Under the pieces are notes generated by a model. That model had not been told where the DNA came from and did not search any database. It was given only the letters and a program-made list of their open reading frames with translations. The translations under genes and the position numbers were made by a program. Of a stretch of 64,000 bases of DNA, positions 34,044-45,252 are shown piece by piece. The stretch comes from Amblyomma americanum (lineage: Eukaryota; Arthropoda; Arachnida; Ixodida; Ixodidae), in assembly GCF_052857255.1 (NCBI RefSeq), contig NC_135505.1, positions 48,359,507 through 48,423,506 of the forward strand. The letters run 5' to 3'. Each line of letters opens with the position of its first letter. Position 1 is the stretch's first letter.

Positions 34044-34760
34044 ATGGAAATCCCCACGAAACACATTGTCCCTTTTTCTTTAAACGATCTGCCAGAATCT
34101 GTAGAAGAATGCTACATAATTGTGCAAGTCAGCAATATACCACATTGTACACCACATTCATGGCGCTGCTTTAAGTGCCAACGGTACGTCCACAGCTCTC
34201 GGACCTGCCGGGGAAAACTGATATGCGTTAGATGTGCTTCCCTTGAACACGGATCTTATAAGCGTGCAATTGATCCACACCTATTCGTAAATTGCGAGCG
34301 CAGCATTCCTGCGTACTTAAGTGCATGCCCAGTATGGAAACAGGAGACACAAATGGTCACAATCAACGTAAAACAACACAGGACCTTCAGGGAAGCGCCG
34401 AAGCAAGTTTCTTTGATTGATGGACCTAGCTTCTATGTGGTACAAAAGGACAAGGCACCACATGTCTTTCAGGACCTGCCCACTCCGCACTGAGTGAGCG
34501 TGGTGAGGGCCTCCCATGCACTAGGAGGCATACAACGCTGTGGCACCACCCAGCGAACTGTCCACGCGGACCTCCAGCTAAGAGGTTCTCAAGGCCTCTC
34601 TCTACATGGAGGAGCCCAATACAAACACAGCCGTGCGTCTGGTGAGACATCCGGCGTATCTGAGAATGAGATGGACACCAGTCGAGGCAGTCCTGTGCCG
34701 TCGACATCCGAACGACGGCGGGGCTCCTTAGATTGGCAAAGAAGAAAAGCACCGAATTAG
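34044..34760 (+). pseudogene. LINE ORF1 with paired CCHC knuckles (copy 2)
   Basis: The frame 34044-34493 begins MEIPTKHIVPFSLNDLPESV and contains CFKCQRYVHSSRTC and CVRCASLEHGSYKR. A third Cys block, FVNCERSIPAYLSACPVWKQ, follows. This is the Gag-like ORF1 of Jockey/RTE-type arthropod LINEs, which coats the element RNA. The second knuckle has lost its last Cys. After a stop at 34491-34493 the Ser/Arg-rich tail continues in frame 34494-34760 (MDTSRGSPVPSTSERRR). Better preserved than the copy at 5640-6320. Confidence 0.75.
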
Positions 34761-35025
34761 GACTATAAAAGGGCACCGAGTTTTTTAAGTTCGCGCTTAT
34801 AATAGAAAGTGGCTCTCATACACTAGAACTACGGGGCCTTTAACTTTAGCCATATGAAATTAAAGTCATGCTAGCCACACACTTGCAGCCTCGTGTTTAC
34901 AGGATACGAAATTGAGATAGAAACAAAAAGACAGCTACAATCTATAAACTCTTTTCCTGTAACCGACAGCAGGCGAGCCAGCTCTTGGGAGATCTTGCTA
35001 TCATGGTTGGAAATGGAGTCGTAGT

Positions 35026-36560
35026 TTGAGATCACAGTTTAAAACTAGATTTCTAGATCTGGCAGCCTTCCTAGACACGCTGAAAACAAATAAAGCTTGC
35101 GGTGTGTATCGGGAGAAACACCTGATCGTAACTATTCAAGATTCGGAATGCTTTTTAGACCGGCTTCCAGAACGATTTTTAATCTTAGGAGATTTTAACG
35201 TGCACTCCATGTTTTTGGGTAGTGGCGAAACTGAAAGTAGACAATAATGGATATGCTTGGGTGAGCTGGTTTTCCATGCTGAACGTAAAAGCGCAAGAAA
35301 ATTAGAACATAGAATGAGACAGACAACATGAGCACTCACTTCCAACTGATTTTATTTCATGCAAGAAACAAAACTTTATACTTTCGATAATGCCTGCAAG
35401 GCATTACCCCAGATAGGTGAAAGATAGATATGCCATCGAGCGTCACACTTGAAAGTTGTAAGATAGGACACCTCTTTTTGTGACAGCAGAATAGACGGGG
35501 TACTTAGGCAGTCATCGCCTGCTCGCGCTATCTTCAAAGCCTCAACAATTTATCGCGTAATTTTACATTTATTTCCGTAAAGGACTTTGCACTTGTGAAA
35601 AAGAGGACGACAACCCTCTTTTTCTTTGCTTTTGCATTTTAGGCAATGAATGCTCATGTCGCCCTTTTATTATTGTTCACAACATAGTCATGCTCACACA
35701 ATCGTTCTCTGCTCCAAATAAGCTGAGTTCATTATGTAAACAAAGCACTTCAGAAAACCCAGGAAGAACTGGTTGCACAACCACACATCAAAATCCGTTG
35801 GCGAGATGCACAGAAGGCGTTGTTTACAAAGTGCCGTTATCCTGTGGCAAATATTATATAGGCCAAACGGGAACATGCCTAAATGAGCAATTGGGTGAGC
35901 ATGATTATGTTGTGAACAATGATAAAGTGGGACACATTAGCATTCGTTGTCTAAAATGCAAAATCAAAGAAAAGAGGGTTGCCGTCCTCTTTTTTACAAG
36001 TGCGAAGTCCTTTAGGGGAACAAATGTCAAATTACGCGAGAAATAGTCGATGCTTTGGAGATAGCCCGAGCTGGCGATGACTGCGTAAGTGCTCCGTCAA
36101 TTCTGCTGTCACAAAAAGAGCTGTCCTATCTTACATCTTTCAAGTGTGACGCTCAATGTCTTATCTATATTTCATTGCTCTTTGGTAATGCCTTGCAGGC
36201 ATTATCCAGAGTATAAAATTCCGTTTCTTGCTTGAAATAAAATCAGTTCGAAGTGACCGCTCGTGTTGTCCGTCTTATTCTGTGTCCTTGTTTTTCGCAC
36301 TTTTACGTTCAGCATGAAAGTAGACAACAAATCAGAATTTTATATTGTGTAAAAACCTCAGTCTAAAAAACACTAGAAACCCAACTTATTTTCTTAGAGA
36401 TAAAAAAAAAATGAGATTTAAAGATTTATATTTTAATTCATCCTAAAGCTTTAGAGACATTAAATTGGATGTCTTAGACAACCACTGTGGAGGCGATCTC
36501 TACATTTACTAATCATCTTAACATCTTCATCGGAAGTCAGCTAAACAAAATCAAGACAGT
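35026..36560 (+). pseudogene. LINE ORF2 endonuclease relic, split by Penelope (copy 2)
   Basis: 35026-35244 ends with RFLILGDFNVHSMFLGSGE, the GDFN block of the APE-like endonuclease. The frame is cut at 35244 by a Penelope insertion and resumes at about 36328 with residues matching IDL...LDV..D, as in copy 1. The insertion carries a 13-bp duplication of LINE sequence on both sides. The LINE was already decayed when hit. Confidence 0.7.
35245..36314 (+). mobile_element. Penelope-like element, inverted dimer of 3' ends
   Basis: The ends are inverted: ATGCTGAACGTAAAAGCGC at 35276 mirrors the sequence ending at 36315. The arms run about 35276-35704 and 35886-36315, with a unique centre. The centre and right arm (frame 35690-36046) encode GVVYKVPLSCGKYYIGQTGT and LNEQLGEHDY, a GIY-YIG nuclease. 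The left arm is a partial antisense copy of its C-terminus and 3' UTR. A 13-bp target duplication TGAAAGTAGACAA lies at 35232-35244 and 36315-36327. Head-to-head partial copies are typical of Penelope insertions. The RT is missing. Confidence 0.85.
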
Positions 36561-36814
36561 GGCAACTGCATTTAGCCTACTGAGCACTTCTCCCAAAAAG
36601 GGACAGGTTAGAAAAAATAGCTACCGACAACATCAGTGGAAATAAAACAAAATAATTTTTCACAAACTTTAGTATTACCGCTGCGCGCCTAGCTACTCCT
36701 GACTCCTCTAGAGCAGTCAAGCAAAATCATAAGGTTTGGAGAACACAAGAAAATAGAGAAACAAAAAGAAACAAAACATTAATTGAGTAATTTGGAATAT
36801 ACAGCCAAACAGTA

Positions 36815-37014
36815 TTTCATTTCGCTTTATTTTTCCAGCATGCAAGTTACATCGTACAGATATGCAAGGACTAAAAGCTGCTAAAAAGCAGCTTGAATCT
36901 CCCCAAGCACCTCTGAATAAAAGCACACGACAAACGCGTTTATTAGCAGAAGAATCAAGGAGAAAAAAATTATTTACAAATATATATGTTTGAACAAACA
37001 GAAAAACAACGAAC
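36815..37014. mobile_element. Unclassified 200-bp insertion in copy 2
   Basis: Absent from copy 1 at 7290-7310. Flanked by CAGTA on both sides (36810-36814, 37015-37019), a possible 5-bp target duplication. It starts with CTTTATTTTTCCAGCATGC, i.e. an antisense AATAAA, suggesting a 5'-truncated retroelement in minus orientation. Not identified. Confidence 0.4.
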
Positions 37015-37036
37015 CAGTAGAGTTTATAAAACTTCA

Positions 37037-37640
37037 AAATGCGACACCGAAAGCCCGAAGCATCCGCCACATTGCCTAAAAGCTTCGTGATTAAGGTACG
37101 TTTCTTCAATGAAAAATCTAACAACACGAAAACAAATGTGAGAAAAATTTCGAAAGCGAAATGGCAGCTGGTCTGCATTCACATTTGCACTATTGCCAGC
37201 CCCCGCGATACAAAGATAGAAAAACAGGCACATATTTTGATTCAATATTTGTCGGGAGTTTCCAGTTCATCACACTACACTGAAGCATTTCTAAAATACA
37301 AAAACAAAGTTTAAAAAGGCTGCCAAGAAGTGGTAGTACAAATGAACCTGATAATAAACAATGCACAGTTCAAGAAATCCATACGCAGTATCCCCTGGTG
37401 CACAGACTGCTCTGGGCCCCAACGAAGTACACTATCAAATGGCAGGCCATCTCTATGAACCTTAAGTAGATGAACATTTAGGATTATTTTATGAACGTTT
37501 GGGCATTGGGGAAAACACCCAAGCCATGAAAAAAGATAAAACAGTAGCGCTTCTTAAACCTGAAAAGCCACCGATGTCTTCGAGCGGTCGCAGGCCCATA
37601 GCCCTTACCAGATGCATCGCCAAATCTTTATAAAGTACCC
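37037..37640 (+). pseudogene. LINE ORF2 linker and RT N-terminus (copy 2 only)
   Basis: 37400-37640 reads ALGPNEVHYQMAGHLYEP, stop, then VALLKPEKPPMSSSGRRPIA and LTRCIAKSL, stop. This is the first RT block of Jockey-type LINEs (GPD-x-I...LLKPGK-PP...YRPIAL). It belongs to the LINE whose ORF1 is at 34044. Copy 1 lacks it entirely. Confidence 0.7.
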
Positions 37641-38042
37641 AGAATATCCGATTAACACAAAAATATCTACGTAGGTCTCTATCCAGAGCATAAGAGACAT
37701 ATTTTATACAAAAATTGTGTGAATAATTTCTATTTATTAGTTTGGTTGCTTAAAAAAATCAGTCAATAAGGAAGTTAGGTAAAATGCGGATATGTGCGCT
37801 AGCATGACGTCAGTTGTCGGTTGGTTCCACGAGCTATTAAAGGGTCGTAGCTCCGCCCCACCTTCTTTCATTAAGCTACTATACAAGCAACATTCGAATG
37901 ACGCTCTGCTCCTAACCGCTCTTCCTCACTCCGCATAGCTCGGTGCGCTTAGTGGAAGTGCCGTGTATTTAACACCCCAGACCGTCGCCTGGTTCCCATC
38001 AGCTACATCTTCACAAGTAAGCTACGGGTAAGCAAGCGAGGA

Positions 38043-38150
38043 ATGGCGCAGTGGCACCGGGCAGGTTTAAGGTAGGAGTTGCAATCGGTGGAACTTGGTT
38101 TGGGCTAGAACCTAGGTTGCTCTCCCCAGAAACCTCTCAAGATTGAATGT
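38043..38150 (+). repeat. SINE-like head, diverged
   Basis: GGAATGGCGCAGTGGCACCG followed by a body ending CTCTCCCCAGAAACCTCTCAA resembles the repeats at 8146 and 40757 (CTCTTCTCGAGAAAC). Low-confidence family membership. Confidence 0.35.
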
Positions 38151-39323
38151 GCTGCCGCGGACAGGGTGGCCAGGTGAGCAGCCTGCCGCAAAACCAGCTT
38201 CACGCAAAGAGACAGACGGACAAGCGCACAAACACAAAATGCCCAATTGCGGTGAATTGCCACTATAAGCGCAAGTGCACTAAAAATGATTACAGCTTCA
38301 CAATTCTCTTAAACAGCACCCCACTTTTCACAGTCAGAAGCTCAGACAGGTGAAGCCAACGCCTATTCAAATTTCAGGGGTGGGAAGAATTGAGCTGTCA
38401 TCTGCGGCACCGTGTAGTCTGAGACCAGTGAAATATCGCCCACGCAATTCGCTGCAGACAAGTGCATTCTTCACCGAACTGTATGCAGAATTCTGGGATC
38501 GAAAAGAAATAGAGCATGGAGAGCCTTCAAGGCGTATGAATTCTCAACTATAACCCAAAAAAGTTCCTCGATAAGCGAATGGCATAGGCAGGAAAAAATA
38601 TAATTAGAAACAACCAGTGCAAGAAAGTCGTTCAGCACACATTCCTGAAAAACCTCCATCTCTTGGATAGTAGAGAAACTCGTTCTTTACTGCAACCAGT
38701 GGTATCCTTCGTTTTTACGGTGAAGATTTGATTATCAGCACGCATTTTCTTCTGACGAACAAAAGGACAGCAGCGAGCAGCTTCCTTCGAAGTAGCATTT
38801 TGATGATAATAATGTCAGCCTTGGTTGGTGCTGCTGGTAAAATGCAAAACTTAAAAAGCAGGGCTTCTTTATTGTCTTTTCAAATAAAGGAAAGACATGC
38901 AAACCAGTACAAATTAATTTGGAGCACAGACCCAGAAGATTTTTGCTGCCATGAGCGGCGCATTCCACCTGACTTTCGATTTCGTAGAAGGAAAAGTAAA
39001 CGTATTGCTATTGTTAAGGTAGGCGAGTGGCTCCTTTCCCAGTTTGTGGCTCCCGGTCCGCGGGTTTCAATTTTGGCAAACTGCTCGCCGCATTCAAATC
39101 TTTTCGGCATGTACTCACAAGGATAAGGCAGAGGGTGACATAGAATCTTCCCGCGACTGCAGTAAAAGTAAAACACCTGGTTCTTCTTGTTATTCAAGCG
39201 TAGTATTTAATCAATACATACAAGCCCCATCTGGAGTCTATTTTCGGAGCACATGTGGTCTAATTTTTAAGAGTGTATATACCATTGAGAGAAAAAATGA
39301 GACACCTCCGCGAAGAGCGTTTC

Positions 39324-39446
39324 GTGCCGTGCCACACTATATGCGGTCACCACCTGACGAGCACTCCTGTGGTTGATGGTGGCTTATTGCGTTTGTTTTG
39401 ACGACAGGAGTGCTTTGTCAGGTGGCGACCATATGCTGTGCAGCAC
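39324..39446. repeat. MITE-like inverted repeat
   Basis: Arms of about 45 bases, 39324-39371 and 39402-39446, around a 30-base spacer: GTCACCACCTGACGAGCACT against a mirror containing CAGGTGGCGACCATATG. Arm identity is about 85% by eye. No transposase is nearby. Found only in copy 2 within the stretch copy 1 lacks. Confidence 0.6.
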
Positions 39447-40756
39447 TGCTCGCAAAACAGTGGGAGTCTCCCAGTTTGAGTTTCCATACTACATTGACCT
39501 TCACAAGAGTAGCGTCATTAGAGTTTAGTAGATTTCAGATCATCTAGCTGCCAGCAAAAGCTGGCAAAAGCAGATTCAGCATTTCTGCCAGTACAAATCG
39601 GTGCACTTGCATCATGACCCAATCTAGAGCCACCTCGCCCGCATTGAGGCTCCTAGTACATCGTTTCAGCCACGTGAAATGGATACTGAATATTTGTTGT
39701 GAAAGAGACGTTGCCATTGTCGATTTATACGCTGAATATTGGTGAGTTTTTAGGAATCATTAAGTTAGTCACTATCACTATATATATTACATAAACTCTA
39801 AAGGAATAAGCAGATACTTTTGTGTCCTAGCCAAGCTCAGGTGGATTTAAAGTTTACCTACAGACTTTTGTTTCCTCTATGCTGACATGATTTGATTTGA
39901 GGCCTATAAATGCAATTTCCAGGAAAAAGCTCATTTATAACTTAGTAAGTGATCCCCTGGTAGTTCACTGCATGTATTTTTACCTGGAATAAAGGTGAAA
40001 CTACTACTTTCGTGAGGAAAGGAACTGTTTTGTGGGCCTCGTTAAACGAGCCTCCGAAGCAACTGTTGAATAAAAGAAGTAGAGCCAGTGTTTTAAACGG
40101 TCAATGTCAAAGCAGCTGTCCGTCGAACGCTGAAGATCTTGTCTCCCCCTCCCCGTATAGTTTCAACTTGCACGATGAACTGGCATAAATTGAATAGGCA
40201 TAGCTCATTACCAAATACATGAACTACCTGTTCCAATTTGTTCAGCACGATACATCACATCGTAAACAGTTGTTGTGGAGACGAACTCACCGACCAAGAA
40301 GTCGATTCATTGAGACATGTTTTTGCAAGGAATGAAATATTCAAGCACATTTTTTTCCTGCGAACTAGTTTCGAATCGAATAGTTCTCTGGAGGCCAGTT
40401 TACAGTCTTATGGTTTTCGTAAAGTTCTTAAAAAAAATTTTTTCCAAAAGGTGTTTTGCATCTAATTTTTATTGTATGCAATATCGTGTATTTCCGTTCA
40501 TTGTTTCACTGTTTGTTTTCATGCTTTGTATAGGCACTGCGGTGTTTAAAAATGAGATGAACATAATAAAGATATTAATAGAAGCTGCTAGACAATCCTA
40601 CACGAAACATTACAATTCATTTCTCTCGTGCTAATTCTCTTGTAGGTTCGCCTTAAGACCGTGATACAACCGCCTTAATGGGTTAATGACTATATATGCG
40701 GGACCAGTCATTATCTGTACTTAACACTCGAAGTCCGTGTGAAGTCGTCGTACTAT

Positions 40757-40890
40757 TTTGGCTCAGTGGTGCTGCGGTTAGGGTATCCGCCATCGCCTGC
40801 TGTGACCGGCGGTAGCGCCGGTGGGGCTTGTCAGACCCAAATTGCTCTTCTCGAGAAACATTTCGCCTACAATCATTAATTTAACTGCCA
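40757..40890 (+). repeat. SINE-like head (duplication copy 2)
   Basis: GGCTCAGTGGTGCTGCGGTT opens an A-box-like stretch, followed by GGTGGGGCTTGTCAGACCC. Collinear with 8146-8290, so it predates the duplication. Confidence 0.4.
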
Positions 40891-41426
40891 CTTTGGATGG
40901 TGCGCTTCTTGTATAGAACGGAGGTATCGATAATAGTGATAGAGTGGGGGCTCTTATTGCTAGTTCACAAAAGGCTGCGATAGTTTTTGAAGGGTACTCT
41001 TCGGGCACACTGTGCAACAGTAAAAAGCGCTTTTTATTTTCAAGTAGGAAAAAATTATTTAACAGTTTAAAAAATGAAGCGCTCTCCACTTTTTTCTATG
41101 AAATACTGTAAGAAGCAGTGAAAGGAAGCTATGCAGCCATGATCCCTGAATAAAATCCATCTCTCGCACTACACAGCAATCCACGCTTTAACCCGGGGTT
41201 TGGTACCTTAACCTAGGATTGGTGTTTTTGTAGAGTGTTCTGACCTTCAGTTTTCTATTAATCAACGCAACATCCGCATTTAGTACGATAACGGAGCGAT
41301 GGTGACTCCGTATAGAGCTTTTAAACTTATATTTGTTTTAATATATGCAGATCTACACACTTGTTTATCACTGCTCAAGAATACAAGGGTGGTGAATTGG
41401 TTCCTTTGATGTACCAACATCAAGCT

Positions 41427-41672
41427 ATTTATCCTCCCGCTTACTTCTAGAATCCCTTCGCATCCAAACGACACCAAATGTTTTGAATCAAACGCGGGGT
41501 AATCTTCCTGTGATTTACGCACACTCACTACGCCACCTGCACCGCATATAAGTCGCCACATTCGCCATCCGCTGCAGTTGTGAACAAGGGACCCGCACGG
41601 GCCCCGAAACGTCAATTGTTTTTCCTTTTTTCTTTTCTGGCGAGTGCTCTTCTTTTTCTCTTAATATCAACT
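41427..41672 (+). mobile_element. Insertion with hammerhead-like relic (Penelope derivative)
   Basis: Copy 2 has 246 extra bases here relative to copy 1 near 8735, flanked by TCAAGCT on both sides (41420-41426 and 41673-41679), a 7-bp target duplication. Inside, GTGAACAA is followed by GGGACCC, GCAC, GGGCCCC and CGAAACGTC (41579-41612). That is the architecture CUGANGA - stem II - GAAAC with the first box damaged. It is probably a Penelope terminal repeat that inserted after the duplication. Confidence 0.55.
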
Positions 41673-42035
41673 TCAAGCTGCGGTTGCCCAGGTTGGGAGG
41701 TGCAGCCAAAATAGAAGAGCGTGGAACGGAGCTCTTCAAAGTATTTTAATTTAATGAAGAAGGATTCAAAATATTGCAGTAGCACTATATAGAGCGAGAA
41801 CCTCGAAAACAGCTGGGTCATTAACAGCGAATCTCATCTGCCTTTTGTTTTCGTGAACAAAACGGCGAACTTATTGCCTAGGTCAGCGTCTATTCCCCTG
41901 CGAAAGTGCCACAGGAACTTCGAAGATTTTAAGGCCGAAAGCGCTAATTCGTACATTCAGAGCATAGCAAAACCGCCTCTTCGCGATGTGTGTCCGGAGG
42001 TTCAAAGCCTATCAAAAAGACATCGCCCCAATATC

Positions 42036-42125
42036 AACGACAGGGAGTCGAACTCGCAGCGGCGCAAACTGATCAGCTTCAAACGACGGTGTGCGAGACC
42101 AGTAGGCTATTGCCTCAGAATCTTT
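42036..42125 (-). repeat. tRNA-derived SINE head (duplication copy 2)
   Basis: On the minus strand TAGCCTACTGG (42109-42099) matches the A-box consensus perfectly and GAGTTCGACTCCC (42055-42043) is a good B box. Their spacing, about 66 bases overall, exceeds that of a real tRNA, and no acceptor stem forms. The decayed counterpart is 9090-9180. Confidence 0.55.
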
Positions 42126-44149
42126 TTTTTTATCCATTGAAATCAATCATGCCAAGCTACCAATTGCTTCGCGTACACACTTCCGACTCCGCAATGCAGA
42201 CAGGCATTCTCATGTCTTCGTACACTGCACTCCACCTGCACATCAGAATTGCGGGAGACATACAAATGCGCCAACAAGCCACAACCATTCAGGCGACCAG
42301 CCCCGCGCTGCATAAACCCCCGAAGGCGCACACGTCACTGAACAGCGATTTAGATGGACGAGGTGGTTCGATGTGCCCATCCATCATTCAGCTCTTCCAC
42401 AGGCTAAAACATGCAATCAGAATGAACAGATCGCGCATAATCCCGGAGTATTAGGAGAAGCAACTGTAGTCTACGGCGATTTCTCAATGTTCTTTATGAT
42501 TGTCCTCTGAAGTATGTCCCAGAAAAACAATGCGGCACGTCACAATACAACGCAATGATCTATCGTTTCTGGTTAGCTCCACAAGCGACAGTTGAGCGAC
42601 CATCAAGCGAAAGTCCATTTGACGCGAAGCCAAGCCTTGAAGGGCAGAGCCAAAATGCGGAGCTTAAAAAGTAACGTTTTGCAGAGAATATGCAGCAGAT
42701 TTAATGAACTCGCTTCACTGCAATAGAATCCATAAAATTAAGATAAGGCTACCGTTACACGGACATACGGAATAGAGATTCTGTTATTGCTTTTTTGTCA
42801 TGTGCCTTCTGGACAGGTGAACTAAATATTGTCACCAGAAGCGAAGAGTAAGGGAATTAAAAGTATTAGCAAGCCCCTTGGGAAAAGCCCACAAAAATAC
42901 CTGACGGCCATGACCATTCAAAACGAAATAGATAAGGCAGACGACAATTCAGTCGCCTTCTAAGCACTGCCAGCAGAAAGGGGTGGCTTGCGGATTTCAA
43001 AAACTAACCGTGAAACTAGATGGCGAACAAAAACTGAACAAGGCCAACTCCTCCAGAGTCGAGAAAAAGAAACAAATTGTCTCTACGCATTAGCTCCCTC
43101 TGAGAGCGCCAAACAATGGTCGCCAATAGTCGCTGCACCGCTTCTTCCCTGGTCCTCGCACAGTGCATAAATTGCAACGCATCGATAAGCTTTCCAACCA
43201 AGAAGGTGTTGCAGGCATGTGCACGAGGAAAAATCAAGAACTCCCGACCCATCCACGCCTCTGTTTAGCGCCTCACGGAGAGACTCTTTGACTCCCAATA
43301 AGACCCAATAATCGAGGCCTGATGTAGGGGGACTTTAAGGTACTGTAGGATCAGAGTTCGCCTCATGCCACGAGAACGATTAGGTTTCGTACTCTAATAA
43401 CCATTTACATCTCTTAAATTTCTGAAAACTAGCATCGAATAAAAGGCAGAGAATATTTTACATAGCTTTCCAGGCCCATGAGTCTTTCCGTGTGATGAAA
43501 AAATGCGTTCGTAAAGTTCTCTTATATTTCATAAAGAAAAAGTTGAAAAACCTTGGTCGAAGTAAAACAAGTTGATCATATTAAAACTTGTAATGCCACT
43601 TTTACCTTGAAAGGGTTGCCGCAGAAGTCAACATTACGCAGTAAAATGTCGTACTTTTTCTGTTTTGCAAATAAAAGACCCTCACAATTTATACTTCACC
43701 TGATTATTTATGACTTAATGATTTGCAAGCTCAAATGCAGCTTCTATGAATGGCCAACTGTTGTCCCTTCTTTTACTCCGCCTGTTGTTTCTGAATGAAA
43801 GCACCACTTTGCCTTCGTGTCCCGCGATTATTCGCCTTTAGTTTCAGCGTTATGCTCTGTAGCACACAATCCATCGAATGAGGACTGATATGAGAAGGCC
43901 TAACGTGGAAACGAAATCTCGTCACATAGACAGAGCACATATTGTTCATAATCGTTGCAGACTGTAGAAAAATTTGGAGTGTTTGGAAGACTGAACATGG
44001 CAAGAACACGATGATGAGGATTTTTGTGCACATCAGGTACAGTGGGGATAAAAGTAAATAAACTATGCTATTGCCTTCTAGCATTTTATGCGTTCCCAAA
44101 TTAAAACATATTGACACCGATAAACGGTGGAAGCACACAGACCAGATAT

Positions 44150-44301
44150 AATTAGACGTGCTGGGCGTGGAAGACAACAGAAGCTCGAGCGAGGAAGATG
44201 AAAATCCCCTGGCTCCTCAAACGCGGAAGGCGTGGCATGTCCCAGCTAAAACAGTTCGGCCGCAGTACGGCGCCACTGGATGGATTAGTACCGTGGCATT
44301 A
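44150..44301 (-). repeat. Gypsy-3 3' LTR start (truncated)
   Basis: On the minus strand a polypurine tract AGAGAGGGGGAG (44313-44302) precedes TAATGCCACGGTACTAATCC. The position of the tract, about 95 bases after the pol stop, is right for plus-strand priming. No second LTR is in the window to confirm the outer boundary. Confidence 0.55.
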
Positions 44302-44405
44302 CTCCCCCTCTCTGAAGGGCATCGACTCGGTGCAGGAGCAATGAGATGCAGGAAGAGAATGGACGTGGAATGTGTCTGGCGGCGGGTGTAGACACGCCTG
44401 AAGTG

Positions 44406-45177
44406 CTAGCGGGCGTAGTACGGCTTCATCGGTGTGACATGGACGACTTCGGAGGTCGGCCGTCTAGAGGAGCAAACTGTTCCTTGGGGGACAACTTCAT
44501 AGTTCACTTCACCGACTTGGCGGAGTGACTCGTAGGGGCGAAACTATTGGCACAGAAGCTCTTCGGAGCGCCCATGCATGCGGATAGGGCTTCCAGGCTT
44601 GTTCGCCGGGCTGGAAACTAACAGCTCGGTGGCGGAGGTTATAGCGACGAGCGTCGAGGGCTTGCTTGTGCCTTATGCGCTGTCGGGCGACTTGGCGGTG
44701 GGCCTCGGCGTGACGAACGTATCGGGCAGCACCCATAAGAGATGAGGTACTACTACTCCGAAGCAACATTGCGTCCAGCATAGTTTTGGCTTCGCGACCA
44801 TGTACTAAACGAAATGGAGTGAAGCATCGTCGCTTCTTGTAGAGCCATATAGTATATGCAAATGCGACGTAAGGAAGTATGGCGTCCCTGTTCCGGTGGT
44901 CTGCTAAACATACATGAAAATCATGTCGTCCCATCGTCCTGTTCAGCCGTTCGGGGAGTCCGTTAGTATGAGGGTGGTAAGCGGTCGTTATGCGGTCACT
45001 TGTGCCGCAAAGGCGTATAAACTCCTGTGTAAGGGCCGAGGTGTACGCCCTTTCGCTGTCCGTTACAACGATGTTGGGCCAGTAGTGCTTTTGGCGTATC
45101 CGCGCCAAAGTGCGGGAAAAACCCAGGTGATCAGAGGATGGGTCAACATGGCACGCCTCCAGGACTTCGTCGCGCAA
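44406..45177 (-). pseudogene. Gypsy-3 integrase with internal core deletion
   Basis: The frame 44509-45177 reads HLGFSRTLARIRQKHYWPNI, then directly VVTDSERAYTSALTQEF and TTAYHPHTNGLPERLNRTM. Roughly 100 residues normally lying between YWP and TD, including the CxxC pair and the first catalytic Asp, are missing, joining near 45078. The second Asp (VVTD) and the Glu (NGLPER) are retained. After a frameshift the C-terminus NYEVVPQ...RPTSEVVHVTPMKPYYAR ends with TAG at 44406-44408. Confidence 0.85.
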
Positions 45178-45252
45178 AGCCGGAGGTACGACGAGCAGGT
45201 CTACAGAAAACTGAATGACGGCAGTGCACGTGAGAAGAGTCGCGGGGGCGAC

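Larger units (their letters stand above)
32440..44120 (+). repeat. Long diverged duplication, copy 2 (11.7 kb)
   Basis: Collinear with 4125-11135. The extra length comes from private insertions: a Penelope element (35245-36314), an unidentified 200-bp piece (36815-37014), about 80 bp near 41236-41315, and a 246-bp hammerhead-like piece (41427-41672). It also holds about 2.9 kb (37090-39970) that copy 1 seems to have lost. The stretches 32440-33980, 38560-40750 and 42130-44120 hold no recognisable gene; the frame 38728-39126 has no family signal. Confidence 0.8.

Noticed and set aside
38728..39126. 132-codon plus-strand frame as a host gene
   Set aside because: No recognisable domain or splice support, overlapping antisense frames of similar length, and the interval has no counterpart in copy 1.
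42043..42109. tRNA gene on the minus strand
   Set aside because: A-to-B box spacing too long and no cloverleaf; a decayed copy exists at 9090-9180, as expected for a SINE within the duplication.
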